A DNA stretch of 64,000 nucleotides from an uncultured Lacinutrix sp. (lineage in GTDB: Bacteria > Bacteroidota > Bacteroidia > Flavobacteriales > Flavobacteriaceae): positions 1-64,000 of the forward strand of contig NZ_CANMSJ010000004.1 of NCBI RefSeq assembly GCF_947500605.1, read 5' to 3'. Position 1 is the first letter of the stretch; each line of letters begins with the position of its first letter. The notes below the pieces were generated by a model, which was given only the letters and a program-made list of their open reading frames with translations, was not told the origin of the DNA and did no database searches. The position numbers were made by a program, and so were the translations under genes. Below, in pieces: positions 41,741 to 52,718 of this stretch.

Positions 41741-42861
41741 TATTTTTGTATTTCTTCAAAATGTTCCCAATCTTTCCAAACCACATCTAAGCCTTGACCT
41801 TTTAACATCTTTACTATGTCTTCTGTACTTCTTTCATCGGAAATTTCAAACTGCTCTAAAGATTGTGGTTCTACAGTATAACCTCCTGGATTTGTTTTTG
41901 ATTCTGCACTAATTGAGGTTGCGCCTAAATTAACAATATTATTTCTAAATATTTCGTTTTCTCTTGTAGACATAGACAATTCTATATCTTCATCTAACAA
42001 ACGAAAAGCACAAATTAACTGCACCAAATCACTATCGGTCATCTCTACTTTTGGCTCTAAACCTCCAGAATGCGGCCTTAATCTTGGAAATGAAATAGAG
42101 TACTTAGTCTTCCAATACGTTTTCTGCAAATATTTTAAATGCAAGGCTGTAAAAAAACTATCTGCACGCCAATCTTCTAAACCAAACAAAGCACCTAATC
42201 CAATTTTATGAACACCTGCTTTCCCTAACCTATCTGGCGTATCTAAACGGTAATTAAAATTAGATTTTTTTCCTTTTGGATGGTGTTTCTTATACTCTTC
42301 TCTGTGATATGTTTCTTGATATACCAATACGGCGTACAATCCGTTTTCAATTAACAACTCATATTCATCTTGATCTAAAGGCTGTACTTCTATAGTAATA
42401 TTCGAGAATTGAGAACGTATTATTTTAATAGCGTTTTTAATATAATTGACGCCTACCGCCCTGTTGGCTTCACCTGTCACTAACAAGATATGGTCATAAC
42501 CTTTATCTTTTAAAAATGCTACTTCTTTTAAAATCTCAGGATCTGTTAATGTGCGTCTTGGTATTTTATTAGTCATACTAAATCCGCAATACGTACAAAT
42601 ATTCTGGCACTCATTACTTAAGTACATTGGTGCATACATTTGTATGGTATTACCAAAGCGTTTTTTAGTAAGCATACTACTTTTCTGCGCCATTCGTTCT
42701 AAAAATGGTTTTGCAGCAGGAGAGATTAATGCTTTAAAATCTTCTAAATCAAGCTTTTCTTTTGCCAAAGCATTTTCTACCTCAACTGTAGTTTTACTAA
42801 AAATACTTTCTAATGTATTGTCCCAATTATAAGTATCGAAAAGTGCTATAAAATTTGCCAT
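41740..42861 (-). CDS. thiH: 2-iminoacetate synthase ThiH
   Basis: 373 residues, radical-SAM enzyme that cleaves tyrosine to dehydroglycine for thiazole formation. The CxxxCxxC motif is Cys85, Cys89, Cys92 (ECQNICTYCGF). LLVTGEANRAVGVNYI and the SISFPRLRPHSGG motif are typical. Using ThiH rather than the oxygen-dependent ThiO allows anaerobic synthesis. It lies four bases after thiG. Confidence 0.95.
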   Translation of the reverse strand: MANFIALFDTYNWDNTLESIFSKTTVEVENALAKEKLDLEDFKALISPAAKPFLERMAQKSSMLTKKRFGNTIQMYAPMYLSNECQNICTYCGFSMTNKIPRRTLTDPEILKEVAFLKDKGYDHILLVTGEANRAVGVNYIKNAIKIIRSQFSNITIEVQPLDQDEYELLIENGLYAVLVYQETYHREEYKKHHPKGKKSNFNYRLDTPDRLGKAGVHKIGLGALFGLEDWRADSFFTALHLKYLQKTYWKTKYSISFPRLRPHSGGLEPKVEMTDSDLVQLICAFRLLDEDIELSMSTRENEIFRNNIVNLGATSISAESKTNPGGYTVEPQSLEQFEISDERSTEDIVKMLKGQGLDVVWKDWEHFEEIQK

Positions 42862-42864
42862 ATT

Positions 42865-43635
42865 TTAGTTTAAGAAACTCGTTAACGGACTACTCGCTTC
42901 CGCTTTATTTTTAATAGGTGCTAGTTTGGCTTCAAAAGCCATTCTACCAGCTTCCACTGCCATTTTAAAGGCTTTTGCCATAGCTACCGGATTTTTAGAC
43001 ACTGCAATTGCAGTATTTACTAGCACAGCATCTGCACCTAATTCCATGGCATAAGCCGCATGCGATGGTGCACCAATACCCGCATCTACAATAACAGGCA
43101 CATTGGATTGCTCGATAATAATCTCTAAAAAATCTTGTGTTTTTAATCCTTTGTTACTTCCTATTGGAGCTCCCAATGGCATAACACATTGCACTCCCAC
43201 ATCTTCTAATCGCTTACACAATACAGGATCCGCATGAATGTAAGGCATCACTACAAATCCCAATTTTACTAATGCTTCTGCTGCTTTTAAAGTCTCTATA
43301 GGATCTGGTAATAAATATCTAGGATCTGGATGAATTTCTAATTTAACCCAATTAGTTCCTAAAGCTTCTCTTGATAATTCTGCTGCAAAAATGGCTTCTT
43401 TTGCGGTTCTAACACCAGATGTGTTTGGCAATAAATTAATATGTGCATGTTTTAAATGCCTTAAAATATCATCTTCATTATTTTGAACATCTACTCTTTT
43501 TAAAGCCACAGTTATAAGCTCACTTTCGGAAGCCAACAAAGCTTCTTTCATTACTTCTGAAGCGCTAAACTTTCCTGTTCCAGTGAATAGTCTAGAGGTA
43601 AATTCTTTATCTGCTATTTTTAATATTTTATTCAT
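42865..43635 (-). CDS. thiG: Thiazole synthase ThiG
   Basis: 256 residues, TIM barrel that assembles the thiazole phosphate from 1-deoxyxylulose 5-phosphate, dehydroglycine and ThiS thiocarboxylate. Family motifs: [21 protein letters not shown] (with the Schiff-base Lys), [30 protein letters not shown] and [18 protein letters not shown]. Works with ThiH, ThiS and the adenylyltransferase in the same operon. Confidence 0.96.
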   Translation of the reverse strand: MNKILKIADKEFTSRLFTGTGKFSASEVMKEALLASESELITVALKRVDVQNNEDDILRHLKHAHINLLPNTSGVRTAKEAIFAAELSREALGTNWVKLEIHPDPRYLLPDPIETLKAAEALVKLGFVVMPYIHADPVLCKRLEDVGVQCVMPLGAPIGSNKGLKTQDFLEIIIEQSNVPVIVDAGIGAPSHAAYAMELGADAVLVNTAIAVSKNPVAMAKAFKMAVEAGRMAFEAKLAPIKNKAEASSPLTSFLN

Positions 43636-43671
43636 TTTTACTTTTTTGAATCTATGTTAGATTAAGAATAC

Positions 43672-44295
43672 TTATGCTTTTACTTCTGATGAACTTAAGA
43701 TTTCATGAAACTGAGAAATACTTACAAAATCTTTAGTTATTGTTCCCGAAACTGCTATTCCGTATACACCTGTTTTTATAATTGCCGAAACATCTTCCAT
43801 ACAAATACCACCAATAGCGATTATAGGTGTGTCTTTTTCTAGCTTATCTATTAACTGCTTGTAACCTTCGATACCCAAAACTGGACTTAAATTCTTTTTA
43901 GTTTCTGTAAATTGAAAAGGCCCTAAACCAATATAATCCACTCCTTTTTCTATTAAAACTTTACAATCTTCTAAAGTATTTGAAGTACCACCAATTATAA
44001 ACTGCTCACCCAAATAGGCTCTAACAATTAACGGACATGCATCTGTTTTTCCTAAATGAACACCATCTGCATTTACGGCTTTAGCAATTTTATAATGATC
44101 GTTTATTATTAGTTTTACATTAAATTGACTGGTAATTTCTCTAGCTTTTTCTGCAGTTTCTAAAATAGTTTCTATTGCCATATCTTTTAAGCGAAGCTGT
44201 ACTAATTCGGCTCCGTTTGCACATGCTTTTTGTATGTTTCCTAAATGGTCTTGCGATGTTTTACCTTGAGAGATATAATGTAACTTACTCAGCAT
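43672..44295 (-). CDS. thiE: Thiamin phosphate synthase
   Basis: 207 residues, TIM barrel joining hydroxymethylpyrimidine diphosphate and thiazole phosphate. Motifs: VQLRLKD, INDHYKIAKAVNADGVHLGKTD, IIGGTSNTLEDC, VDYIGLGPFQFTETKKN and IAIGGI. The usual VQLRxK start and Asp/Lys phosphate site are intact. It overlaps thiD by 11 bases, consistent with translational coupling. Confidence 0.94.
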   Translation of the reverse strand: MLSKLHYISQGKTSQDHLGNIQKACANGAELVQLRLKDMAIETILETAEKAREITSQFNVKLIINDHYKIAKAVNADGVHLGKTDACPLIVRAYLGEQFIIGGTSNTLEDCKVLIEKGVDYIGLGPFQFTETKKNLSPVLGIEGYKQLIDKLEKDTPIIAIGGICMEDVSAIIKTGVYGIAVSGTITKDFVSISQFHEILSSSEVKA

Positions 44296-45052
44296 TTTCT
44301 ATATATTTATGTGTTCCTAGCAAAGTTTTATTTGAATTTAAAAACTGTTCTGTATACCATTTCACATTTTTACAAGCATCTTCTATGTTCATTCCTTTTT
44401 CTAAATTAGAAGCCAATGCTGACGATAAAACACAACCACTTCCATGCTTTTGAAAAACGGTTTCTGTAATTGGCGGAATATTTAGTTTTACTATTTTACT
44501 ATAATAGACTTCGTCCCATCCTTTTTTATCTGTTCTATGACCTCCTTTTAAGTAGATATTTGTTCTTTCTGAAATAAAACCGATAGTGTCTTCTATAGAT
44601 TTCTCTGGAAACAAGGTTTCAATCTCTACGTAATTTGGTGTGATAAAATCACAACTTTTTAAGACTTCTTCTAAAACTTTTAAATCTTGTTTATTATGAA
44701 AACTAAAACCTGCACTTGCTTTTAAAACAGGATCTAGTACTATTTTTATAATTGGATTCAGCTTTTTTAATGTTTGAATAACGTCCAATAAAACGTCCCA
44801 AGATTGGATGATTCCTATTTTCACTACAGCAATTGAAAACCGTTGAAACAATAGTTCTATCTGATTTAAAATGATTTCTTTTCCAATCCAAATACAATCT
44901 TTAAAATCTATATCGTTTTGAACAGTAACCGCTGTACACACAGACAAACCGTACAAACCATGAGCTTCAAATGTTTTAATATCTGAAGTAATTCCGGCGC
45001 CACTCGATGGATCTAAACCTGCTATTGTTAAGATGTAGTTTTTATTATTCAT
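44285..45052 (-). CDS. thiD: Hydroxymethylpyrimidine (phosphate) kinase
   Basis: 255 residues, ribokinase-type fold. Motifs: TIAGLDPSSGAGITSDIKTFEAHGLYG, VTVQNDIDFKD and the C-terminal anion hole HGSGCVLSSALASNLEKG. It phosphorylates HMP and HMP-P. It is unfused to thiE and lies behind a 243-base gap carrying a degenerate repeat, so it may have an extra promoter. Confidence 0.95.
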   Translation of the reverse strand: MNNKNYILTIAGLDPSSGAGITSDIKTFEAHGLYGLSVCTAVTVQNDIDFKDCIWIGKEIILNQIELLFQRFSIAVVKIGIIQSWDVLLDVIQTLKKLNPIIKIVLDPVLKASAGFSFHNKQDLKVLEEVLKSCDFITPNYVEIETLFPEKSIEDTIGFISERTNIYLKGGHRTDKKGWDEVYYSKIVKLNIPPITETVFQKHGSGCVLSSALASNLEKGMNIEDACKNVKWYTEQFLNSNKTLLGTHKYIENAE

Positions 45053-45178
45053 TTTAATTGGTACAGTTTATTATACTTTCCGGTCTCTTTTTCTTGTGTT
45101 AAAGATTACTCATTTATTCTATTTTATTAAATAGAAATTCGTGAGTGCTACACAATTGCAGTAGCATCTTTTTGCTGT

Positions 45179-45226
45179 CAGTTCGAGTGAATTCATGTAG
45201 TGTAACGTAATAAATTTGTATCCAGA
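45179..45226 (-). repeat. Degenerate family B repeat
   Basis: GTCAGTTCGAGTGAATTC ... TTTGTATCCAGAA has the ends of the TTCTCGATACAA-TCACTCGAAGTGAC repeats found at 49.9-63.8 kb, with a decayed centre. Confidence 0.5.
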
Positions 45227-45295
45227 ACAAGCAAAAGATATAATGGAAAGCTCGACCACGCTTTTTTTTCAAAGCGTGGGAACTTCCTAATAATT

Positions 45296-47173
<1,878 letters not shown>

Positions 47174-47185
47174 TTAAAATAAAAA

Positions 47186-47389
47186 TCATCCTCCTTGAGT
47201 CGATTTTATAATTAAAATATCATCATTATTGTGAAGTAATCGTGAAGACCAATCTGTTTTTTTTACCACAGTATTATTTATAGCAATAGCAATTCCGTTT
47301 GTTTGAATTTTTAAATTTTCAACAAACTCTTGTAATGTTACGTGTTCTAAAATGTGGTGGTCTTCTTGGTTTACTTTTATAGTAATCAT
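47186..47389 (-). CDS. thiS: Sulfur carrier protein ThiS
   Basis: 67 residues with the beta-grasp fold and the essential C-terminal Gly-Gly (STQGG) that is adenylated and thiocarboxylated to donate sulfur to thiazole. First gene of the thi operon; its ATG lies ~60 bases downstream of the TPP aptamer. Confidence 0.93.
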   Translation of the reverse strand: MITIKVNQEDHHILEHVTLQEFVENLKIQTNGIAIAINNTVVKKTDWSSRLLHNNDDILIIKSTQGG

Positions 47390-47447
47390 ATTTATAAAAT
47401 ATTACTGTAAACCAAAATGGTAGTATTTCGATGTCTTATCGAACATA

Positions 47448-47522
47448 ACTTTTTCCTACGTTGGTATTAACCAAATCAGGTTCTAAGGATGTTTCTCAAA
47501 CTAATTTAATAGCTACTCCTAA
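47448..47522 (-). promoter_or_regulatory. TPP (thi-box) riboswitch
   Basis: The minus strand shows the aptamer landmarks in order: AGGAGTAGC (P1/P2 side, 47520-47512), TTTGAGAAAC (47500-47491, the TGAGA pyrimidine-binding core), then ACCTGATTTGGTTAATACC and AACGTAGGAA (47481-47453), the diphosphate-binding side. It lies between a -7 box and thiS. I see no strong terminator between aptamer and thiS, so control may act on translation initiation; this is inference. Confidence 0.93.
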
Positions 47523-47533
47523 AGTTTACACCT

Positions 47534-47541
47534 CAAATATA
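47534..47541 (-). promoter_or_regulatory. thi operon promoter -7 box
   Basis: Minus-strand TATATTTG, exact TAnnTTTG match, about 10 bases upstream of the riboswitch 5' end. Confidence 0.7.
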
Positions 47542-47654
47542 GAAGATTATTTACGACTTCCATACGCTTTTGAATTTATTTTTGAAATCTCTTTTTTTGG
47601 AAAAACATATTTTAACTAAAATCTATTTCTATAAAAATGAAGCAAATTGAAGTC

Positions 47655-47703
47655 ATAAAAAAAAGGGACTCATAATTGTTTTCCAATTACGAATCCCTTT
47701 TAT
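47655..47703 (-). terminator. Rho-independent terminator of the bkd operon
   Basis: On the minus strand AAAAGGGATTCGTAATT pairs with AATTATGAGTCCCTTTT (17 bp with wobbles), followed by a T-run. Lies 37 bases after the E1 stop. Confidence 0.9.
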
Positions 47704-47739
47704 TACACACATAACTAGGTGTGCAAGACTATTATAAAC

Positions 47740-49791
47740 TTAATAGTTTAGCAACTCTTCTATCTTAGTTTTTACTTTTTCTATTGAAGGAATCATTGTT
47801 TGCTCTAAAGTAGAATTTAATGGTATTGCAGGCATATTTTCACTACCAATAGTCATTACTGGCGCATCTAAATATTTAAAACATTCTTCTTGAATTTTTC
47901 CAGATAATGCTCTTGCAAAACTATTGTTTGAAGGCTCCTCTGTTACAACAAGACACTTTCCTGTTTTCTTAACCGATTTCATAATCGTGTCTTCATCTAA
48001 AGGATATAAAGTACGTAAATCAATCACTTCTATTTGGTCTTGCATCCCTAATTCTTCTGATGCATTCATTGCCCAATGCACTCCCATTCCGTAAGTAACA
48101 ATAGTTAATGTCTCTACATTTTCTTGCTTCCAAATTTCTTGTAAAACCCAGGCTTTACCAAAAGGCAATACATAATCTTCGCTCGGCTCAACAGATGTTG
48201 CACCTTGCGTTCCTGGTACTTTAGACCAATATAAACCTTTGTGTTCTAAAATTACAACTGGATTAGGATCGTAGTAAGCTGCTTTCATTAAACCTTTTAA
48301 ATCTGCTCCATTACTTGGATACGCTATTTTAATACCACGAATATTTGTAATTACAGATTCCACTGAAGATGAATGGTAAGGTCCTCCACTTCCATAAGCA
48401 CCAATTGGCACTCTAAGAATCATAGAAACCGGCCATTTACCATTAGATAAATAACAACTTCTACTGACTTCTGTAAATAACTGATTTAAGCCAGGCCAGA
48501 TATAATCGGCAAATTGAACCTCAACAATTGGTTTTAATCCAACAGCAGACATACCAACTGTAGAACCGACAATAAAGGCTTCTTGTATTGGTGTATTGAA
48601 CACACGATCGTCTCCAAATTTTTGTGCTAACGTTGCTGCTTCTCTAAAAACACCACCAAGTCTTCCACCAACATCTTGCCCATAAAGTAAACATTCTTTA
48701 TGCTTTTTCATCAGTTCTTCTACTGCGAATAAAGCACAATCTACCATAACTACTTTCTCTGCACCTTCTGGTGAACGTGTTCCTTTTTCCTCGGTAATTG
48801 GTGTTGGTACAAAATCGTTTGTAAATAAATCTTCAGGTTTTGGATCTTCGGCTAATAATGCTCTTTCAAAATCTGATTGTACTTTCGCTTTCGCGGAATT
48901 TTCAATGTCTAAAACGTCTTGTTCTGAAAATCCTGCATCTAGTAATTGTTTTTTAATAACTGGATAAGGATCACGAGAACGTGCCTCTTCTAAATCATCG
49001 CGATACCATTCCATTCTTACACCAGAAGTATGGTGATTTAACAACGGTACTTTTGCGTGTACTAAAAATGGTCTACGCTCTGTACGAATGGTTTCTATTA
49101 CTTTCTCTAATGCTTCGTAACTTTCTGTAAAGTTTGCTCCATCTATTGAGATCGCCTCTAAACCTTTAAATCCAGCTGCATATTCGAAAGCATTTTGCGC
49201 TCGCGTTTCTGCTGCATTGGCACTAATATCCCAACCGTTATCTTGTACTAAATATAAGATTGGCATTTGCTTTAATGCTGCCATTTGGAACGCTTCTGCT
49301 ATTTCTCCTTCGGTTACAGATGCGTCTCCTAAAGAACATACCACGAATGGCAAATCTTTAAGTGTTTTATCGTCTAAACCTTGTAATTCTTTATACTGCA
49401 TTCCCATAGCAACTCCTGTTGCTGGAATGGTTTGCATTCCTGTTGCCGAGGATTGGTGTGGAATTTTTGGCTTATCGCCATCCTTTAAACTTGGATGCGA
49501 ATAGTATGTTCTTCCTCCAGAAAATGGATCGTCTTTTTTAGCTAACAATTGCAACATTAAATCGTAAGGCTCTAAACCAAAAGATAATAACATAGCATCG
49601 TCTCTGTAATATGGAAATGCATAATCTTGAGGTAATAATTGTAAACCTAAAGCTATTTGAATGGCTTCGTGTCCACGAGATGTTGCATGTACGTATTTTG
49701 AAACTTGTTTAAAATTAGCTTCGTATAATTCTGCCATAGCTTTTGCTGTGCAGAGTTTTGAAAATCCTTTTTCTAGTGTTTCTTTTTTCAT
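47740..49791 (-). CDS. 2-oxoacid dehydrogenase E1, fused alpha and beta subunits (probable BCKDH)
   Basis: 683 residues: alpha part (~1-330) with the thiamin diphosphate motif GDASVTEGEIAEAFQMAALKQMPILYLVQDN, beta part (~345-683) with LLYGQDVGGRLGGVFRE and PVVILEHKGLYW. The fused form occurs in Bacteroidota branched-chain keto-acid dehydrogenase; neighbours E2 and ilvE support this, though pyruvate cannot be excluded. I start at the ATG at 49791: an in-frame ATG at 49800 is formed by the end of a GAATGAC repeat and is unlikely to be used. Near residue 297 the coding sequence holds a match to the TTCCGCGAAAGCGAAA repeat. Last gene of the operon. Confidence 0.92.
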   Translation of the reverse strand: MKKETLEKGFSKLCTAKAMAELYEANFKQVSKYVHATSRGHEAIQIALGLQLLPQDYAFPYYRDDAMLLSFGLEPYDLMLQLLAKKDDPFSGGRTYYSHPSLKDGDKPKIPHQSSATGMQTIPATGVAMGMQYKELQGLDDKTLKDLPFVVCSLGDASVTEGEIAEAFQMAALKQMPILYLVQDNGWDISANAAETRAQNAFEYAAGFKGLEAISIDGANFTESYEALEKVIETIRTERRPFLVHAKVPLLNHHTSGVRMEWYRDDLEEARSRDPYPVIKKQLLDAGFSEQDVLDIENSAKAKVQSDFERALLAEDPKPEDLFTNDFVPTPITEEKGTRSPEGAEKVVMVDCALFAVEELMKKHKECLLYGQDVGGRLGGVFREAATLAQKFGDDRVFNTPIQEAFIVGSTVGMSAVGLKPIVEVQFADYIWPGLNQLFTEVSRSCYLSNGKWPVSMILRVPIGAYGSGGPYHSSSVESVITNIRGIKIAYPSNGADLKGLMKAAYYDPNPVVILEHKGLYWSKVPGTQGATSVEPSEDYVLPFGKAWVLQEIWKQENVETLTIVTYGMGVHWAMNASEELGMQDQIEVIDLRTLYPLDEDTIMKSVKKTGKCLVVTEEPSNNSFARALSGKIQEECFKYLDAPVMTIGSENMPAIPLNSTLEQTMIPSIEKVKTKIEELLNY
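48883..48903 (-). repeat. Intragenic match to the TTCCGCGAAAGCGAAA repeat
   Basis: Minus-strand GAAAATTCCGCGAAAGCGAA encodes ENSAKAK in E1. May be an in-frame repeat copy or chance similarity. Confidence 0.4.
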
Positions 49792-49795
49792 AATT

Positions 49796-49869
49796 GTCAT
49801 TCCTGCGTAGGCAGGAATCTATTTTTTAAATTCTCTAACATTTTGGATTCCTGCCTTCGCAGGAATGAC
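49796..49869. repeat. Double family A palindrome upstream of E1
   Basis: Left unit GTCATTCCTGCGTAGGCAGG and right unit GATTCCTGCCTTCGCAGG..GAATGAC are inverted copies of each other across a ~25-base AT-rich spacer; each is also a palindrome. The left unit's CAT gives the spurious in-frame ATG before E1. Confidence 0.85.
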
Positions 49870-49879
49870 AAAACGTTAG

Positions 49880-49979
49880 GTCAGTTCGAGTGAAATTGCT
49901 TTTTCTGCAATTTTGTATCGAGAACTTTTATTGCTTCTCGATACAATTTGCTCATGCTTCACAAATCACTCGAAGTGAC
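49880..49979. repeat. Nested family B inverted repeat
   Basis: Outer arms GTCAGTTCGAGTGA and TCACTCGAAGTGAC (one mismatch), inner arms TTGTATCGAGAA and TTCTCGATACAA (perfect). A large cruciform could form. Confidence 0.8.
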
Positions 49980-50007
49980 ACTATTGCTTATTGCACGGTA
50001 ATTTCCG

Positions 50008-50099
50008 CGTTAGTGATTGAACGGTCTGTTTGAGCTCCTTTTTGTTTTTCTCAAAAAGAGCGAGTAGTGAAAGCGCGACCCTTGTGGTAACGCCCAAAT
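50008..50099 (-). repeat. ~90-bp structured intergenic element, copy 1
   Basis: Read on the minus strand it starts GGGCGTTACCACAAGGGTCG four bases after the ilvE stop and ends CAATCACTAACGC. The GCGTTA and TAACGC ends pair; an inner TTTTTGAGAAAAACAAAAA stem follows. A second copy is at 57727-57816. Confidence 0.8.
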
Positions 50100-50103
50100 G
50101 ACT

Positions 50104-51156
50104 CTAAGCTTTAATCATCCATCCAAATTTATCTTCAACCTTTCCTGTTTTTATATCATTTAAGGTGTTATTTACTTCTAAACCAACTGGGCTTTCGTTA
50201 GAGACATGAATGGTTTCGCCTTCTAATCCGATTTCTTGAATGTAAGCGATACCAACGGCTGTACCTGTACCGAAGGCCTCTTCTAATGTTTTATTTTTTG
50301 ATGCTTCTTGAACCTCATCGATTGTGATGGCGCGTTCTATAACCTCGTAACCTTTATCTCTTAAAACGTCGATAACACTCATGCGCGTGATGCCGTCTAA
50401 TATAGAACCGTCGCGTTTTGGTGTGATGAATTTACCATCTATTTTAAAGAAAATATTCATGGTTCCTACTTCCTGAATATATTTATGTTCTACTGCGTCT
50501 AGCCACAATACTTGATCGTAACCTTTTGCTTTTGCTAATTCTGTTGGACGAATGGCTGCTGCGTAATTACCTGCTGCTTTTGCTTCTCCTGTTCCTCCTG
50601 CTGCTGCACGTATGTATTGTTTTTCGGCCCACAATTTAATACGATTACTAAAAAATGGTCCTGCTGGAGATGCCATAATTATAAACTTGTAATGGTTTGC
50701 TGCACGCATACCAATAAATGGCTCGTCGGCATACATGAATGGTCTTAAGTATAATGCGCTTCCGTCTGTTGGTGGAATCCAACTACGCTCGATATCTACT
50801 AATTGTTTTAATCCTTCTACGAATAAGTCTTCTGGAAAATTAGGCATTCCCATTCTATCTGCACTTGTATTTAATCGTGCTGCATTTTTATCTGCTCTAA
50901 ATAACATTGGGTTTCCATCTGCATCTACGGTTGCTTTCATGCCTTCGAAAATAGCTTGTCCGTAATGTAAAGCCATTGCTGCTGGATGTGTTGGAATCAT
51001 TCCCATTGGGATTATTCTTGGGTTTACCCATGTGCCATTATCGTAATCACAAATAAACATGTGATCTGTGAATGTTGTGCCTAATGGTATGTTGTTGAAG
51101 TCTATGTTTGCGACTTTAGATTCGGTTACTTTTTGTATTGATATGTTGTGGCTCAT
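50104..51156 (-). CDS. ilvE: Branched-chain amino acid aminotransferase
   Basis: 350 residues, fold-type IV PLP enzyme interconverting Leu/Ile/Val and their 2-oxo acids. The PLP lysine is Lys193 in GTGEAKAAGNYAA; other motifs are ALHYGQAIFEGMKA, LYLRPFMYADEP and VLWLDAVEHKYIQEVGTMNIFF. It sits between the E2 and fused E1 genes, so it probably supplies the 2-oxo acids to that complex, feeding branched-chain fatty acid primers as well as catabolism. Confidence 0.95.
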   Translation of the reverse strand: MSHNISIQKVTESKVANIDFNNIPLGTTFTDHMFICDYDNGTWVNPRIIPMGMIPTHPAAMALHYGQAIFEGMKATVDADGNPMLFRADKNAARLNTSADRMGMPNFPEDLFVEGLKQLVDIERSWIPPTDGSALYLRPFMYADEPFIGMRAANHYKFIIMASPAGPFFSNRIKLWAEKQYIRAAAGGTGEAKAAGNYAAAIRPTELAKAKGYDQVLWLDAVEHKYIQEVGTMNIFFKIDGKFITPKRDGSILDGITRMSVIDVLRDKGYEVIERAITIDEVQEASKNKTLEEAFGTGTAVGIAYIQEIGLEGETIHVSNESPVGLEVNNTLNDIKTGKVEDKFGWMIKA

Positions 51157-51164
51157 GTTTTGCT

Positions 51165-51236
51165 GTCATTCCTGCGTAGGCAGGAATCTATTTAATTTAT
51201 TATTTCATAGTGGATTCCTGCCTTCGCAGGAATGAC
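51165..51236. repeat. Double family A palindrome between E2 and ilvE
   Basis: Same layout as 49796-49869: GTCATTCCTGCGTAGGCAGG, AT-rich spacer, GATTCCTGCCTTCGCAGG, GAATGAC. Fills nearly the whole 87-base gap. Confidence 0.85.
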
Positions 51237-51243
51237 AAATGAT

Positions 51244-52548
51244 TTATATTTCTCTATTAGTATCAAATTGTTCGAAATAATCGGCTACTCTTCTTACAAA
51301 ACTTCCTCCTAAGAATCCGTCTACTACGCGATGATCGAAAGAGAGCGATAAGTACATCATGCTACGAATAGCTATTTCGTCTCCTTTCTCAGTAGTGATA
51401 ACTTCTGGTCGTTTTTTGATTATTCCTAATGCTAAAATGGCAACTTCTGGTTGATTGATTATTGGTGTTCCCATGACACTACCAAAAGTTCCTACGTTAG
51501 AAATTGTGAAGGTGCTGCCTTTTATATCGTCTCCTGCTAGTTTGTTTTCTCTAGCTTTTCCTGCTAGTTCGTTTACGTTACTCGCAATCTCTTTTAAATT
51601 TTTAGTATCTGCATTTTTTACTACTGGAACTATTAAATTCCCACTTGGTAATGCTGTTGCCATACCAATATTAATATCTTCTTTTACAATAATGTTATTA
51701 CCATCTACAGAAGCATTAATGTTTGGAAAATCTTTTACTGCTTTCGCTACAGCTTCTACAAATAATGGTGTGAAGGTTAAACGTTCGCCATACTTTTCTT
51801 GAAAGGCAACTTTGTTTGCGTTTCTCCAATTTACCATATTCGTCATGTCTGCTTCTACATAAGCAGTAACGTGAGGCGATGTATGTTTTGAGTACACCAT
51901 GTGATCTGCAATCATTTGGCGCATTCTGTCCATTTCGATTACTTTCCCTTTGCCTTTATCGAAGTTTAATTGTGGAATTCTATAGGCTGTTGGATCTTTT
52001 TCGGCTACTGGTTGTGCGAATTTGTACGGTCGTCCTTCGTCTATATATTGAAACACATCGCTTTTACGAAGTCTGCCTTCGTTTCCTGTTGCAGGAATAC
52101 GTGCTAACTCTTCAAAACTAATGTGGTGTTCTTTTGCTATTTTTATAATTAATGGCGAAAAGAAGGTGTTACTGTTTGATGTTGAAAATGAAGTTGAAGA
52201 CGAAACTGCTTGAACTGGTTTTGGTCTTTTTACTTCTTTTTTATTTTTTTGAGGTTCTTCGTTATCGCTTTTAACAACATCCTTCTTGTTTGAAGATTTT
52301 ACTTCTTCTGAAACTTCAAGAATTGCCATAACTTCACCAACAGGCACAACATCTTTTGCTTGAAACATTGTTTTTACTAAAGTTCCTGCTGCTGGTGCTG
52401 GCACTTCGTTATCAACCTTATCTGTTGCTACTTCTAGTATAATATCTCCTTCTTCGAAAGAGTCTCCTTCTGATATTAACCAATTGATAATTGTTCCTTC
52501 GGTTATACTTTCGCCCATTTTAGGCATTTTCAATTCAAAATTCTTCAA
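51244..52548 (-). CDS. Dihydrolipoamide acyltransferase E2 component (probable BCKDH)
   Basis: 434 residues: lipoyl domain (1-80) with lipoyl-Lys44 in EVATDKVDNEVP, a Lys/Ser-rich linker, an E3-binding domain (~130-168, IPATGNEGRLRKSDV) and the catalytic domain (~200-434) ending with LSLSFDHRVVDGFLGG. One lipoyl domain fits the branched-chain complex. The start is TTG at 52548: family members begin with this F-E-L-K-M-P-K-M-G sequence and the next ATG cuts into the lipoyl domain. First gene of the bkd operon; E3 is not in the window. Confidence 0.93.
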   Translation of the reverse strand: MKNFELKMPKMGESITEGTIINWLISEGDSFEEGDIILEVATDKVDNEVPAPAAGTLVKTMFQAKDVVPVGEVMAILEVSEEVKSSNKKDVVKSDNEEPQKNKKEVKRPKPVQAVSSSTSFSTSNSNTFFSPLIIKIAKEHHISFEELARIPATGNEGRLRKSDVFQYIDEGRPYKFAQPVAEKDPTAYRIPQLNFDKGKGKVIEMDRMRQMIADHMVYSKHTSPHVTAYVEADMTNMVNWRNANKVAFQEKYGERLTFTPLFVEAVAKAVKDFPNINASVDGNNIIVKEDINIGMATALPSGNLIVPVVKNADTKNLKEIASNVNELAGKARENKLAGDDIKGSTFTISNVGTFGSVMGTPIINQPEVAILALGIIKKRPEVITTEKGDEIAIRSMMYLSLSFDHRVVDGFLGGSFVRRVADYFEQFDTNREI

Positions 52549-52574
52549 GCTAGATGTGTTTTTATTTCAAGAAA

Positions 52575-52582
52575 TAAAGGTA
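52575..52582 (-). promoter_or_regulatory. Possible bkd operon -7 box
   Basis: Minus-strand TACCTTTA, one base off TAnnTTTG, 26 bases before the TTG start of E2. Confidence 0.4.
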
Positions 52583-52684
52583 AGTTATAATAGAATTTAC
52601 AATTGTTAAAAACTTAAAAATTAAATCTAATAAGAATTATATTCTTTTATTATAAATAAATAAAGATTATTTTTCTTTTATAAC

Positions 52685-52692
52685 TACATTTG
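52685..52692 (+). promoter_or_regulatory. lrp-type regulator promoter -7 box
   Basis: TACATTTG, exact TAnnTTTG match, 26 bases before the ATG at 52719. The 170-base divergent region it shares with the bkd promoter is a natural operator site. Confidence 0.55.
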
Positions 52693-52718
52693 AAGCTATT
52701 TAAAACATTATATGCTTT

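Larger units (their letters stand above)
49792..50103. other. 312-bp gap between ilvE and E1, filled by repeats
   Basis: Three repeat types in tandem: a double family A palindrome, a nested family B inverted repeat and the ~90-bp element. No gene is seen. Confidence 0.7.

Noticed and set aside
51455-52121. Rightward open frames inside the E2 gene
   Set aside because: Shadows of the conserved acyltransferase; no independent evidence of coding.
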